A DNA stretch of 64,000 nt. It comes from DAMCZI01 sp032095175 (GTDB lineage Bacteria > Bacillota > Clostridia > Clostridiales > Caloramatoraceae). The translations under genes were made by a program, and so were the position numbers. Below, one piece after another: positions 36,510 through 45,065 of this stretch (within the stretch, counting starts at the first letter, position 1; each line of letters opens with the position of its first letter). The stretch covers positions 1 through 64,000 of the forward strand of contig DAMCZI010000016.1 in assembly GCA_032095175.1 (NCBI GenBank), written 5' to 3'. The notes beneath the pieces were generated by a model, which worked only from the letters and a program-made list of their open reading frames with translations, had not been told where the DNA came from and did not search any database.

Positions 36510-36866
36510 CTAACGTTTTTCATCAACAATTATCCCAGCTATCTCCCAAAGCTTGGCAACCATATCCAGCATCTTTTCCGGAGGAATTTCTTTTATTACC
36601 TCGCCAGTTTCATCCTCAACTATTCGAACCATAACTTCCTTCGTTTTTTCATGTATTTGAAATTTTAAATGAGTATTGTTTTTAAATAATACTTTGTTAG
36701 CAACATCAACTGCAGCTTTAAGCTCCTTCGGATTAATATTCTTTTCTTTTTTTTCAGTAACATCATTTATAAACTCAGGCTCCAAGTTAGAAACTTTTTC
36801 AACCTGAATAGGACCAGAATTACTCTGGCTCATAGGTATATTAGCACCAATCTTATTTATTTCCAT
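36510..36866 (-). CDS. flaG: FlaG family protein
   Basis: A 118-residue protein with a disordered N-terminal half and the conserved FlaG C-terminal domain (LKFQIHEKTKEVMVRIVEDE, EVIKEIPPEKMLDMVAKLWE). FlaG influences filament length in other bacteria. It is the first gene after a sigma-28 promoter. Confidence 0.9.
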   Translation of the reverse strand: MEINKIGANIPMSQSNSGPIQVEKVSNLEPEFINDVTEKKEKNINPKELKAAVDVANKVLFKNNTHLKFQIHEKTKEVMVRIVEDETGEVIKEIPPEKMLDMVAKLWEIAGIIVDEKR

Positions 36867-36899
36867 AATACCACTCCAATCCGATTTTCTCTATAATAA

Positions 36900-36926
36900 T
36901 TATCGGACTGATTATTTATAGCTTTA
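36900..36926 (-). promoter_or_regulatory. Sigma-28 promoter of flaG
   Basis: On the minus strand: TAAA (36923-36926), exactly 15 bases, TCCGATAA (36900-36907), seven of eight matches to the GCCGATAA consensus. The start would fall about 25 bases before the flaG ATG. Confidence 0.85.
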
Positions 36927-37015
36927 CAGCTTTAAATATTATAAAATGCAATGATATATAAAACTACATCAATTTAGCTTAATATGAAGCATGTACATAA
37001 TATTTAATTAATATA

Positions 37016-37573
37016 CTAAAACTCACTTTTATTAAGCATTGGCCATTTTTTATCTTTCTCTGATAAAATAATTTCTTTATCCTTAACTCTATTTAAAGGC
37101 CAACAAATATTTGTACAAGGATCATTCCACATAAGCCCAGCCTCATCTTCTGGATAATAAAAGTCTGTACATTTATAGCAAAATTCTGCTTCATCTGAGA
37201 GTACAAGAAAACCATGTGCAAAACCCTTGGGTATATAAAGTTGCCTCTTATTTTCTTCACTTAAAATGATACCCACCCATTTTCCAAAGGTATTAGAATT
37301 TTTTCTTATATCCACTGCTACATCAAATATTTCTCCTTTTGTAACTCTAACTAGTTTCCCCTGTGGATGTGTCCTTTGAAAATGAAGACCGCGAAGAACT
37401 CCTTTTTTAGACTTCGATTGGTTATCTTGGATAAATACCATATCAAGACCTGCTGCTTTAAAGTCATTGTAATTATAGGTTTCCATGAAGTATCCTCGAG
37501 CATCACCAAAAACACCTGTATCTATTATGTATAAACCATCTATTTCAGTTTTTATAAAATTAAATTTTCCCAT
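37016..37573 (-). CDS. rfbC: dTDP-4-dehydrorhamnose 3,5-epimerase
   Basis: A 185-residue RmlC-type cupin. GYFMETYNYNDF, LRGLHFQRTHPQGKLVRV (catalytic His) and YIPKGFAHGFLVLSDEAEFCYKCTDFY (split across the motif) mark the family. It converts dTDP-4-keto-6-deoxyglucose to the L-lyxo form, the third step to dTDP-L-rhamnose. It is last in rfbB-A-D-C. Confidence 0.93.
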   Translation of the reverse strand: MGKFNFIKTEIDGLYIIDTGVFGDARGYFMETYNYNDFKAAGLDMVFIQDNQSKSKKGVLRGLHFQRTHPQGKLVRVTKGEIFDVAVDIRKNSNTFGKWVGIILSEENKRQLYIPKGFAHGFLVLSDEAEFCYKCTDFYYPEDEAGLMWNDPCTNICWPLNRVKDKEIILSEKDKKWPMLNKSEF

Positions 37574-37592
37574 TTTAGTATTCCTTTCATAC

Positions 37593-38477
37593 CTATAATG
37601 AATTAACCTTTGAAATAAAACTTTTTAATGCTACCTGCCAAGAACGCATTTCATCACCTATAGTGGAGCGAAGCATCAAATTATCAAGGGATGAATATGC
37701 TGGTCTCTTGGCTACTCTTTTTATTCTATCAGAAGTTATGGGATTTACAGTACAATCAATACCACTATATTCAACTATCTTACAGGCAAAATCATACCAT
37801 GAACATTCTCCATTTCCAGTACAATGATAAACACCATATTCCTCAGTCAGAATGATTTTTAATATATGGTAGGCAAGATCTTCTGCATAGGTTGGGTTAC
37901 CTCTTTGATCATCCACCACCTCAAGATATTCTTTTTCCTTTGCAGCTTTCATTATAGTGTACACAAAATTCTTTCCCCACTCTCCATAAAGCCAGGAGGT
38001 TCTTACTATAAAATAATGGCTGCAGTTTTCTCTGACATACTGTTCACCTAAAAATTTAGTTTTTCCATAAACACTAGCCGGTTCTGGAATATCATACTCT
38101 TTAAAAGGTACTTTTCCTTCACCATTAAATATGTAATCCGTAGAGACATGAAGAAGCTTTATACCATATTTTTCACAAGCAATTGATAGATTTCTCGGCC
38201 CAATAGCATTCACTTTAAAAGCTTTATCCTTATCATTTTCACAATCATCTACATTAGTATAGGCTGCACAATTTATTATTACATCAGGTTTAAAGGAGTA
38301 AATGTATAAAATAACTTCAGAGTATTTTGTAATATCAAGCTCATCGCTACCTAAAAATATACATTCACTCCCTATATATCTATGATCAAGCTTTCCAATA
38401 TCACATTTCATTCTTTTAATTATAGATTTAAGCTGATATCCAAGTTGTCCCTTTCCTCCTGTTATAAGAAGTTTCAT
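37593..38477 (-). CDS. rfbD: dTDP-4-dehydrorhamnose reductase
   Basis: A 294-residue short-chain reductase: NAD(P) motif TGGKGQLGYQL at residues 5-15, NCAAYTNVDDCE, the STDYIFNG strand and the YGKTKFLGEQ catalytic Tyr-x-x-x-Lys. It makes dTDP-L-rhamnose. Start 38477 is set by GGAGGT four bases before the ATG; the longer frame to 38489 begins at that site. Confidence 0.93.
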   Translation of the reverse strand: MKLLITGGKGQLGYQLKSIIKRMKCDIGKLDHRYIGSECIFLGSDELDITKYSEVILYIYSFKPDVIINCAAYTNVDDCENDKDKAFKVNAIGPRNLSIACEKYGIKLLHVSTDYIFNGEGKVPFKEYDIPEPASVYGKTKFLGEQYVRENCSHYFIVRTSWLYGEWGKNFVYTIMKAAKEKEYLEVVDDQRGNPTYAEDLAYHILKIILTEEYGVYHCTGNGECSWYDFACKIVEYSGIDCTVNPITSDRIKRVAKRPAYSSLDNLMLRSTIGDEMRSWQVALKSFISKVNSL

Positions 38478-38527
38478 CTTTACCTCCATGTAAATAACAA
38501 TAAAGTATTTGTAATTTGGTATGTCAA

Positions 38528-39439
38528 TTATCTACTTTCCATTGCTGCAGCTGCTTCTTTTAAGATTTGTTCATCAATTATTGCTATCTGGTATAGATAC
38601 CTACCATATTCAGTTTTCCTCATTGTGTTGGCAAGTTTAATTAATTGTTTTCTATCTATAAATCCTATTCTATAGGCTATTTCCTCTATGCAGGCTATAT
38701 AAAGGCCTTGCCTTGTCTGTACAGCCTCTACAAAGTTGGCTGCGTTTAAAAGGCCTGATGGAGTTCCAGTATCAAGCCATGCCATGCCTCTACCGAAAAG
38801 TTCAACTTTCAAATTGCCTCTCTTTAAGTATTCATTATTTACCGCTGTAATCTCAAGTTCACCTCTAGGAGATGGTTTTAAGGATTTTGATATAGCTATA
38901 ACATCATTGTCATAAAAATAAAGTCCTGGAACTGCATAATTAGATTTAGGTCTCTCGGGCTTTTCCTCAATAGATATTACATTATTCTTATCATCAAATT
39001 CAACTACACCAAAATCTTGGGGCTTGCTTACATGATATCCAAATATCGTAGCTCCTTTCTTCCTATTGGAAGCATTTTTAAGCCTCTCTGTAAACCCATA
39101 ACCATAAAATACATTATCCCCTAAAACTAAAGCTACATTGTCATTTCCAATAAATTTTTCTCCAACAATAAAAGCATCTGCAAGACCTCTTGGTTCCTTT
39201 TGTACTGCATATTGAATATTGAGTCCAATATGGCTGCCATCTCCAAGTAGTTCTTTGTATGTATCAATATCCCTAGGAGTTGATATTACAAGTATATCCT
39301 TAATCTCTGATAACATAAGTACAGATAATGGGTAATATATCATTGGTTTATCATATATGGGAATAATTTGCTTTGATATCGCCTTTGTCATAGGGTAAAG
39401 TCTAGTACCTGATCCACCTGCTAAAATAATTCCCTTCAT
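38528..39439 (-). CDS. rfbA: Glucose-1-phosphate thymidylyltransferase
   Basis: A 303-residue nucleotidyltransferase with GIILAGGSGTRLYPMTKAIS at the N-terminus and GRGMAWLDTGTPSGLLNAAN near residue 225. It makes dTDP-glucose from glucose-1-phosphate and dTTP. ATG 39439 has AGGGGTG nine bases upstream. Confidence 0.94.
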   Translation of the reverse strand: MKGIILAGGSGTRLYPMTKAISKQIIPIYDKPMIYYPLSVLMLSEIKDILVISTPRDIDTYKELLGDGSHIGLNIQYAVQKEPRGLADAFIVGEKFIGNDNVALVLGDNVFYGYGFTERLKNASNRKKGATIFGYHVSKPQDFGVVEFDDKNNVISIEEKPERPKSNYAVPGLYFYDNDVIAISKSLKPSPRGELEITAVNNEYLKRGNLKVELFGRGMAWLDTGTPSGLLNAANFVEAVQTRQGLYIACIEEIAYRIGFIDRKQLIKLANTMRKTEYGRYLYQIAIIDEQILKEAAAAMESR

Positions 39440-39493
39440 TGTTATATTCACCCCTATATAATCAATTGTAACTGTTTTTACTTTTAAATTTAG

Positions 39494-40549
39494 TTATTTC
39501 ATTTTATACATTTTTTCATAATACTTCTGATATTCTCCATTGGTTATATTTTTCATCCATTCAATGTTCTCAAGATACCATTTAATAGTCATTATAATTC
39601 CATCTTCAAATTTGGTCTCTGGATACCATCCAAGTTCGTTCTTTATCTTTGATGGATCAATACCATATCTTTTATCATGTCCTTTTCTATCCTCAACATA
39701 TTTTATAAGATTTTCATTTACCTTATCATCTATATTATCATGAATATATTGAATTATAGTTTTAACTATATGTATATTTGTTCTTTCATTATGCCCACCT
39801 ATATTATATACTTCACCTAATCTTCCCTCATTAATAACCCTATCAATAGCCTTGCAATGATCCTCTACATATAACCAATTACGTACATTCATTCCATCAC
39901 CATATATAGGTAATAGTTTTTTCGTTAAGCAGTTGTTTATTATAAGAGGGATAAGCTTTTCCGGAAACTGATATGGTCCATAATTGTTTGAACATCGAGT
40001 AATATTTACAGGCATTTTGTAGGTATCAAAATATGCTTTTACCATTAAATCTGCTGAAGCTTTACTCGAAGAATAAGGACTGTGCGAATCAATAGGTGTC
40101 ATTTCTGTAAAATAGCCTGTATCACCTAAAGAACCATATACCTCATCTGTTGATACTTGAAGGTACTTTTTGTTTTCTTTAAATCCATCTTCTAATTTCC
40201 AAGCTTTTTTTGCAGCATTAAGCAAGGTTACTGTTCCTAAAACATTTGTTTTAACAAAGATTTCTGGTTCCAATATGCTTCTATCTACATGAGACTCTGC
40301 CGCCAAATTTACTACACAATCAATATCATAATTAATGAACAGACCTTCTACTAATTCCTTATTACAAATATCTCCCTGCACAAATTTATATGAAGGGTTA
40401 TTTTCTACTGCTTTTAGATTTTCAAGATTACCTGCATAGGTAAGCTTGTCTAAGTTTATGATTTTAATATCTTCGTATTTTTCTAATATGTAATGGATAA
40501 AGTTTGAACCAATAAAGCCCGCTCCACCAGTTACTAAATATGTCTTCAT
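39494..40549 (-). CDS. rfbB: dTDP-glucose 4,6-dehydratase
   Basis: A 351-residue extended SDR enzyme: NAD motif TGGAGFIGSNFIH, NLAAESHVDRSI, VSTDEVYGSLG, and the YSSSKASADL catalytic Tyr-Lys pair. Its product, dTDP-4-keto-6-deoxyglucose, feeds both rhamnose synthesis and, probably, the amino sugar made by the aminotransferase at 45066-46172. AGGAG lies eight bases before ATG 40549. Confidence 0.94.
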   Translation of the reverse strand: MKTYLVTGGAGFIGSNFIHYILEKYEDIKIINLDKLTYAGNLENLKAVENNPSYKFVQGDICNKELVEGLFINYDIDCVVNLAAESHVDRSILEPEIFVKTNVLGTVTLLNAAKKAWKLEDGFKENKKYLQVSTDEVYGSLGDTGYFTEMTPIDSHSPYSSSKASADLMVKAYFDTYKMPVNITRCSNNYGPYQFPEKLIPLIINNCLTKKLLPIYGDGMNVRNWLYVEDHCKAIDRVINEGRLGEVYNIGGHNERTNIHIVKTIIQYIHDNIDDKVNENLIKYVEDRKGHDKRYGIDPSKIKNELGWYPETKFEDGIIMTIKWYLENIEWMKNITNGEYQKYYEKMYKMK

Positions 40550-40580
40550 AATCATATCTCCTATATTTATTATATTTTAT

Positions 40581-40609
40581 TTATCATTTAATAGAATTAC
40601 ATAATACAA
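40581..40609 (-). promoter_or_regulatory. Possible sigma-A promoter of the rfb genes
   Basis: TTGTAT (40604-40609), 17 bases, TGATAA (40581-40586) on the minus strand, about 30 bases before rfbB. It is a moderate match in AT-rich sequence, hence low confidence. Confidence 0.3.
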
Positions 40610-40718
40610 TTGGTTTTGTACCTAATAATTTAAAATACATAAAAATCTATTATTGATTATTTTACATCATTTTCAACTGCAAAGCATGACCTATAAACTG
40701 TATCAGTACTTCTATTTG

Positions 40719-40833
40719 TTATATAATAATCCGTATTTTAAATACTGACCTTTCATTCTCCGCAGCAATTGTTACAAATCCGCTCCATTTTAGATTGTGT
40801 CCAAATAATCTATGTGTTTCACATAAATGATTC
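40719..40833 (-). pseudogene. Short coding remnant upstream of rfbB
   Basis: A 37-codon stretch between stops on the minus strand, with no start codon, reads like real protein: HLCETHRLFGHNLKWSGFVT, then IAAENERSVFKI. Base use is coding-like and the segment is longer than needed by chance for such composition. The family is not recognised. The rest of the gap 40550-40925 holds a 10-bp inverted repeat (TTAATCACAC/GTGTGATTAA, 40883-40924) after the WbqC-like gene. Confidence 0.35.
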
Positions 40834-40925
40834 TACATTGCTTGACCCTAAACATTTTTGTGAAATCATATTCCTTGATTTATTAATCACACAGTACCCA
40901 ATGTAAAATCTTTAGTGTGATTAAT

Positions 40926-41633
40926 CTAGTTCTCAGTAATTAATGAATATTTATTTAACATATCTTTTACTTCATCTTTAGAATTAAACATTATAACATC
41001 AATAATTGATAGGTTTGGCACAAATTTATTATTGAATTGTTTATATTCAATTGTATCAGTCTTTAAAAAACTAAGCTTTATTCCTTTTTCTAAAAAATCA
41101 TTATAAGAATATAAGTCTTGTCCACCTATTGCATTATAATACTCAGCTGCTCCAAGTTTTTCACAGATCTCTATAACTTTTTCTTGACCTTTTAAATTAT
41201 TATTTTTATCTAATATTGATGATGTAATTAGTTCAGTGTTTATTGATAAATACTTGCAAATTTTTTTTATAGAGTATTCTAAGTAACGACCTAAATTATT
41301 TTCAACGTAGGTAATAATATTTTCAATTATGGGAAAAGCATCATTAAAACATGGTGCTTTTTTATAGCAACTTTCAATAGTATTTAAAAGTTTTTTATTG
41401 TAAACTATATCATATGCTGCTTCTACTTCATTGATGAGTTTATTAGGGCTTGCACCATTCATTTTCAAATTTATCAGCTTTGCATTTCCATTCATTAATA
41501 TTCTATTTCTATTTATCCAACCACCTTTTATAAAATTAACATCATCATATATCACATATTTATCCACTGAATTTATTAACTGCCAATAACCGATATAAGG
41601 GAAATAGTATGGCTGCATTATTCCTAATTTCAT
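40926..41633 (-). CDS. WbqC-like protein
   Basis: A 235-residue protein of the WbqC family, found in polysaccharide and glycan gene clusters. The N-terminus LGIMQPYYFPYIGYWQLINS and VIYDDVNFIKGGWINRNRIL are the family signature. The biochemical role is unsettled; links with amino-sugar modification have been proposed. It stands after the damaged methyltransferase gene. Confidence 0.85.
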   Translation of the reverse strand: MKLGIMQPYYFPYIGYWQLINSVDKYVIYDDVNFIKGGWINRNRILMNGNAKLINLKMNGASPNKLINEVEAAYDIVYNKKLLNTIESCYKKAPCFNDAFPIIENIITYVENNLGRYLEYSIKKICKYLSINTELITSSILDKNNNLKGQEKVIEICEKLGAAEYYNAIGGQDLYSYNDFLEKGIKLSFLKTDTIEYKQFNNKFVPNLSIIDVIMFNSKDEVKDMLNKYSLITEN

Positions 41634-41707
41634 AACTTTTTACCTTCTTCTTAATGATTTATAATATTTAATTTATCGACCCAATAAAAGTAATCATTTA
41701 GTAAAGC

Positions 41708-42342
41708 TTATAATACAAATTTATAAAAAGTACATGACTGTTTCATATAATCCCTTAAATAAACTTTATATGTGTCATTATAACTTAAAACAAGCTCTGG
41801 TATTCTCCAAAAATCATCCTGTCTGTGATAAACATATATAGCTAATTTAGGTTTATATTTTTCAATTATGTTTTTTGCTCCAATTAAACTATTATACTCT
41901 TCTCCTTCAACATCCATTTTAATATACGTTATTTCATCTTTTATAACATCATCCAACTTAACCGCATTGATTACAAATTCTCCTTTATCAGATATGCTGC
42001 TTTTAGAGCCATCATAGAAAATCTTAATTCAGTATTATCTTTATATGTTCCTTCATTAAAATATTTTATTCTTTCATGTATACTTAAATTTCTCATTGAT
42101 TCTTCAATATACTGCTTCACCGGTTTAAAATAGTAAATAGCTTTATAGTTTGGGTATATATTGATAAATTGCTCTGTAGTTTTTCTATCAATACCTCCAC
42201 AATTAACAAACATTTCATTATCATTAATTTTCATCAAATCATCAAAGTATTGATTTTCCAGATTATATTTTAATGACTCATAAATATCTATTCCATTTTC
42301 CGAACCTGCTGAAAATATCAAAATATTTACTTTTTCAGTCAT
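41708..42342 (-). pseudogene. FkbM-type methyltransferase broken by a frameshift
   Basis: Two adjacent frames together make one FkbM methyltransferase of about 210 residues. The first (42342 to 41971) carries NEMFVNCGGIDRKTTEQFIN and YKAIYYFKPV. Near 42018-42021, a run of four A on the plus strand, the frame is lost. The second frame continues FYDGSKSSISDKGEFVINAV into KLDDVIKDEITYIKMDVEGE and ends at 41708. Adding one base to the run restores the frame. The SAM-site residues (CGGIDR, FKP) are also off the family consensus (CGxxDG, FEP), which suggests real decay rather than a read error. Confidence 0.8.
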
Positions 42343-43285
42343 TCCTTTTCAACTCCTCAACTATATGCTGCATATCATCTATCCCATACCTTTGATCACA
42401 TGGCAGAGGTAAAATATTAGCTGTATACTTATATTCAATGCTTTCTGCTGATGTATCATCAATTACATTAGGCCAAAATGTTGGAATATAAATTTTCTTT
42501 TTTACAAGTGCTCTTCTGATTTCCATTCCATTTTCAATGTAGAGCGGGTATGTAAAGGCTCCATCTGGAGTTTTTAATTTTAATTTGTTTTGTTTACATA
42601 ATCTACTTTCTAAATAGTTATAATTTTCATTTCTAATATTTCTAACTCTTTCATAATCAATTGCTCCAAGTATATTATGTGTGAGTTTTGACATATGTTT
42701 TATAGATTGGCTATTCAATGTCTCATCATTTTCTTTAAAATACTTGTAGTAAACTGATGCTGATTCTTCATATCTTCCAAGTAAGTGTGTCATTCTATCC
42801 TTTGAACTGTCCGTCCCTATTTCATCACTCAATTTTGTATCGCTGGAAAGATAGGCTCCATCAGGTACCCCAAAAAATTTTCTACAAGAATATATTGTAT
42901 CAATTCCTAATATTGGCTTTTGAAAGAATGCATGGGTATAATCCACTATAATCTGTCCGAATTTTTTCTTAAAATATACAAGTTCTTCATCTGTTAATTG
43001 ACCATAGTAGTTAACTATATAGAGGTATTCACCCTTAGCTAAATTTTTGTTGAATATTGGTCTAAAATCAGAATTTATTTGATAATAATCAAAATCATAA
43101 TTATTGATTTCAAGCATATTTCTAATTACATCACATAAATAATATGGAATATAAAGTTTTTTAGCATATTTTGATTTTAATATATATAAAAGTGCATTTC
43201 TTCCATTATTTAAAGCAAGCAAATCCTTATAGTATTCATTGCTTATAAGCTGTTCCAGGCCAAGGTATCCACCTATTTCTTTCAT
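42335..43285 (-). CDS. DegT-fold PLP-dependent aminotransferase-like protein
   Basis: A 316-residue protein with the fold of sugar aminotransferases. LNNGRNALLYILKSKY is the cofactor phosphate region, VDYTHAFF the Asp strand, and YSCRKFFGVPDGAYL contains the likely Schiff-base lysine. It is shorter than typical DegT enzymes (about 370-390). ATG 43285 has AGGGGCG seven bases upstream. It overlaps the methyltransferase start by eight bases. The substrate is unknown; a role in glycan sugar synthesis is inferred from its neighbours. Confidence 0.7.
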   Translation of the reverse strand: MKEIGGYLGLEQLISNEYYKDLLALNNGRNALLYILKSKYAKKLYIPYYLCDVIRNMLEINNYDFDYYQINSDFRPIFNKNLAKGEYLYIVNYYGQLTDEELVYFKKKFGQIIVDYTHAFFQKPILGIDTIYSCRKFFGVPDGAYLSSDTKLSDEIGTDSSKDRMTHLLGRYEESASVYYKYFKENDETLNSQSIKHMSKLTHNILGAIDYERVRNIRNENYNYLESRLCKQNKLKLKTPDGAFTYPLYIENGMEIRRALVKKKIYIPTFWPNVIDDTSAESIEYKYTANILPLPCDQRYGIDDMQHIVEELKRND

Positions 43286-43344
43286 TTTAATCGCCCCTAT
43301 AATATTCATAGTTACCCAGCATACTGTTTATTTGTGCAGGTTCA

Positions 43345-43608
43345 TTAATCATATAAAATAAATACTCTGTAATCTGTACCCTTGACGGTAACGACATCAA
43401 GTTCTCCAGGATTAATATATTGAGTAAATTGAGAGAGCTGAAGTTTGATACCTTTTGGTGCTATAATTCTATTTGATTTTACTGCTCCAATCAGATGGTA
43501 ACCTTTGCTAAAGCATTCGTCTACGATTGCACCGTTGTTATACCATGAATCTGTAAGGACGTATACTTTCTCACAGTTTGATGGTTTTGTAAAACTACTT
43601 ACAGTTAC
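43345..43608 (-). pseudogene. Middle fragment of a DDE transposase
   Basis: An 87-codon stretch between stops without a start. It reads CEKVYVLTDSWYNNGAIVDE, then GYHLIGAVKSNRIIAPKGIK and LDVVTVKGTDYRVFILYD, the catalytic-core region of an IS4/IS701-like DDE transposase (the LTDSWY strand carries the Asp). Both ends of the protein are missing. The remainder of the gap between 43286 and 43712 shows nothing else. Confidence 0.75.
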
Positions 43609-43712
43609 TTAGATTGGTTTACTCATATTAAACCTTCATACTTAAATATTTATATTTTCTCATTAATAATAAAATATTGATAATACCATAGTAATTTGAA
43701 TTTAAGAATTAT

Positions 43713-44273
43713 TTATAATTTTTCCCAGTAATTGTTTTCTTTTACTAACTCCTTATATTCTTCTCTTAACACACCAACGATCACCAAATCGCGATATTGC
43801 CCATTTTTATAAACATACTGTCTATACTTTCCTTCAACTTTCCAACCACACTTTGTATATAATTTTTGAGATCCAATATTAGTTTCAAACCAACTCCCAT
43901 CAAGACGGTTTAACTGAAGCTCATCAAAAGCATATCTCATAATTGCCATTACCGTATCAGTACCAACTCCTTTTGTTCTATTTTTCTTATTAGCTAACTT
44001 TATTCCATGAGTCGCTCTACGATTTTTCCAATCTATATTTGTAAGTGTAGCTAATCCTACAGCTCCATCCTCAGGTGTTTCAATAATAAATCTTAAACTA
44101 TTATTGTTACTAATATTATTCTCATACCATTTTTCTTGTTGATATTTGGAAACTGGAAACGCCCACCCAATAACTAAACTTTCAATTTCCGGATCATTTA
44201 GCATTTCTCTCATCAACTCTAAATCTTCCCTATCTATTGCTCTAAGAGTAACAAATCTTCCCTTAATGTTCAT
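43713..44273 (-). CDS. GNAT family acetyltransferase in the glycosylation island
   Basis: A 186-residue GNAT of the RimJ-like branch. RFVTLRAIDREDLELMREML opens the fold, KNRTKGVGTDTVMAIMRYAF is the acetyl-CoA site, and NIGSQKLYTKCGWKVEGKYR closes it. GGGAGGA precedes ATG 44273. Such enzymes acylate amino sugars in flagellar glycan clusters, which would fit the aminotransferase and nonulosonate genes nearby, but the substrate is not shown. It lies between two transposase remnants. Confidence 0.8.
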   Translation of the reverse strand: MNIKGRFVTLRAIDREDLELMREMLNDPEIESLVIGWAFPVSKYQQEKWYENNISNNNSLRFIIETPEDGAVGLATLTNIDWKNRRATHGIKLANKKNRTKGVGTDTVMAIMRYAFDELQLNRLDGSWFETNIGSQKLYTKCGWKVEGKYRQYVYKNGQYRDLVIVGVLREEYKELVKENNYWEKL

Positions 44274-44301
44274 TTTAATTCCTCCCAAAAAATTAATCAT
44301 T

Positions 44302-44995
44302 AACTTTGGTTAGGCAATTTTGAAAGCCAATTTTCCAATAAAAGACAAATATAATTGCGTAGCAATATTTATCCAAGCTGTGTGCATAGAATCCTCCCTA
44401 AAAAGAAATACTCATTTTAAAATTGAACTATGCAATCTTTAAATAGCTGTAAATTTCTTTACAGGAACATGCTCTTTAGCCTTTGAGTACACAAATAAAA
44501 CTAATTCCTTAACCGACAGGTTATTTTGATATCGTATTGTTTCACCAATGTTTCTTAACATTAGCTAAAAATCCAACGGAGTTGGGCTCGGTATATCTCT
44601 CAAGAAACATATTCAAGTAAGCAATACGGTTTCTATCAATTAAAGAGTCATCCCAATTGGATACGTTCAGAAACCTGTAAATATAGCTTCTGTCTTTTGC
44701 AGATAGAACGCTTTCAGCAATTGAAGATATTGATTTATTGCCAGATACATTAATTAATCCATTCATCAAATTGGATAAATGATTTAATTGTGGTCTTGAT
44801 ATACCATAGTTTACATTATCTATATAGTTGCTAATATCATTATTAGGGTTAAAATATTTATTGATGTATTTGACATAGTCCGTACCTCCTGTTGTTAAAT
44901 TGTGAAGTAACTTTTTATTTAACACAAAGTATGGACTTTGCCAATTTTTTGGGTAGTCTTACCAATTACCATTTAATTTTTGCCTAACCAAAGTT
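44302..44995 (-). mobile_element. Internally deleted insertion element with perfect 16-bp ends
   Basis: AACTTTGGTTAGGCAA (44302-44317) is repeated inverted as TTGCCTAACCAAAGTT (44980-44995), bounding 694 bases. Inside lies a transposase with its catalytic middle deleted. No clear target duplication is visible in the flanks. It resembles a non-autonomous, MITE-like derivative that could only move with help from a full copy elsewhere. Confidence 0.78.
44439..44925 (-). pseudogene. Internally deleted transposase (N- and C-terminal parts only)
   Basis: From ATG 44925 the frame reads an N-terminal transposase region (ISRPQLNHLSNLMNGLINVS, WDDSLIDRNRIAYLNMFLE) up to SVGFL near residue 119, then stops at 44542. 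A second frame, from about 44565 to the stop at 44439, gives a transposase C-terminus (NIGETIRYQNNLSVKELVLF, YSKAKEHVPVKKFTAI). The whole catalytic core between them is absent, and the join is out of frame. The fragment at 43345-43608 belongs to the same family and covers the missing part. Confidence 0.78.
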
Positions 44996-45065
44996 CAAGA
45001 AGTTAATTTTAATTTTCTCCCCTTCATAACAACTATACTGATTTTGTAGATATAGCTTTCAGAAA

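Noticed and set aside
42018..42021. Phase-variable switch in the FkbM gene
   Set aside because: A run of four bases is too short to be a typical slippage switch, and SAM-site residues are degenerate, so decay is more likely.
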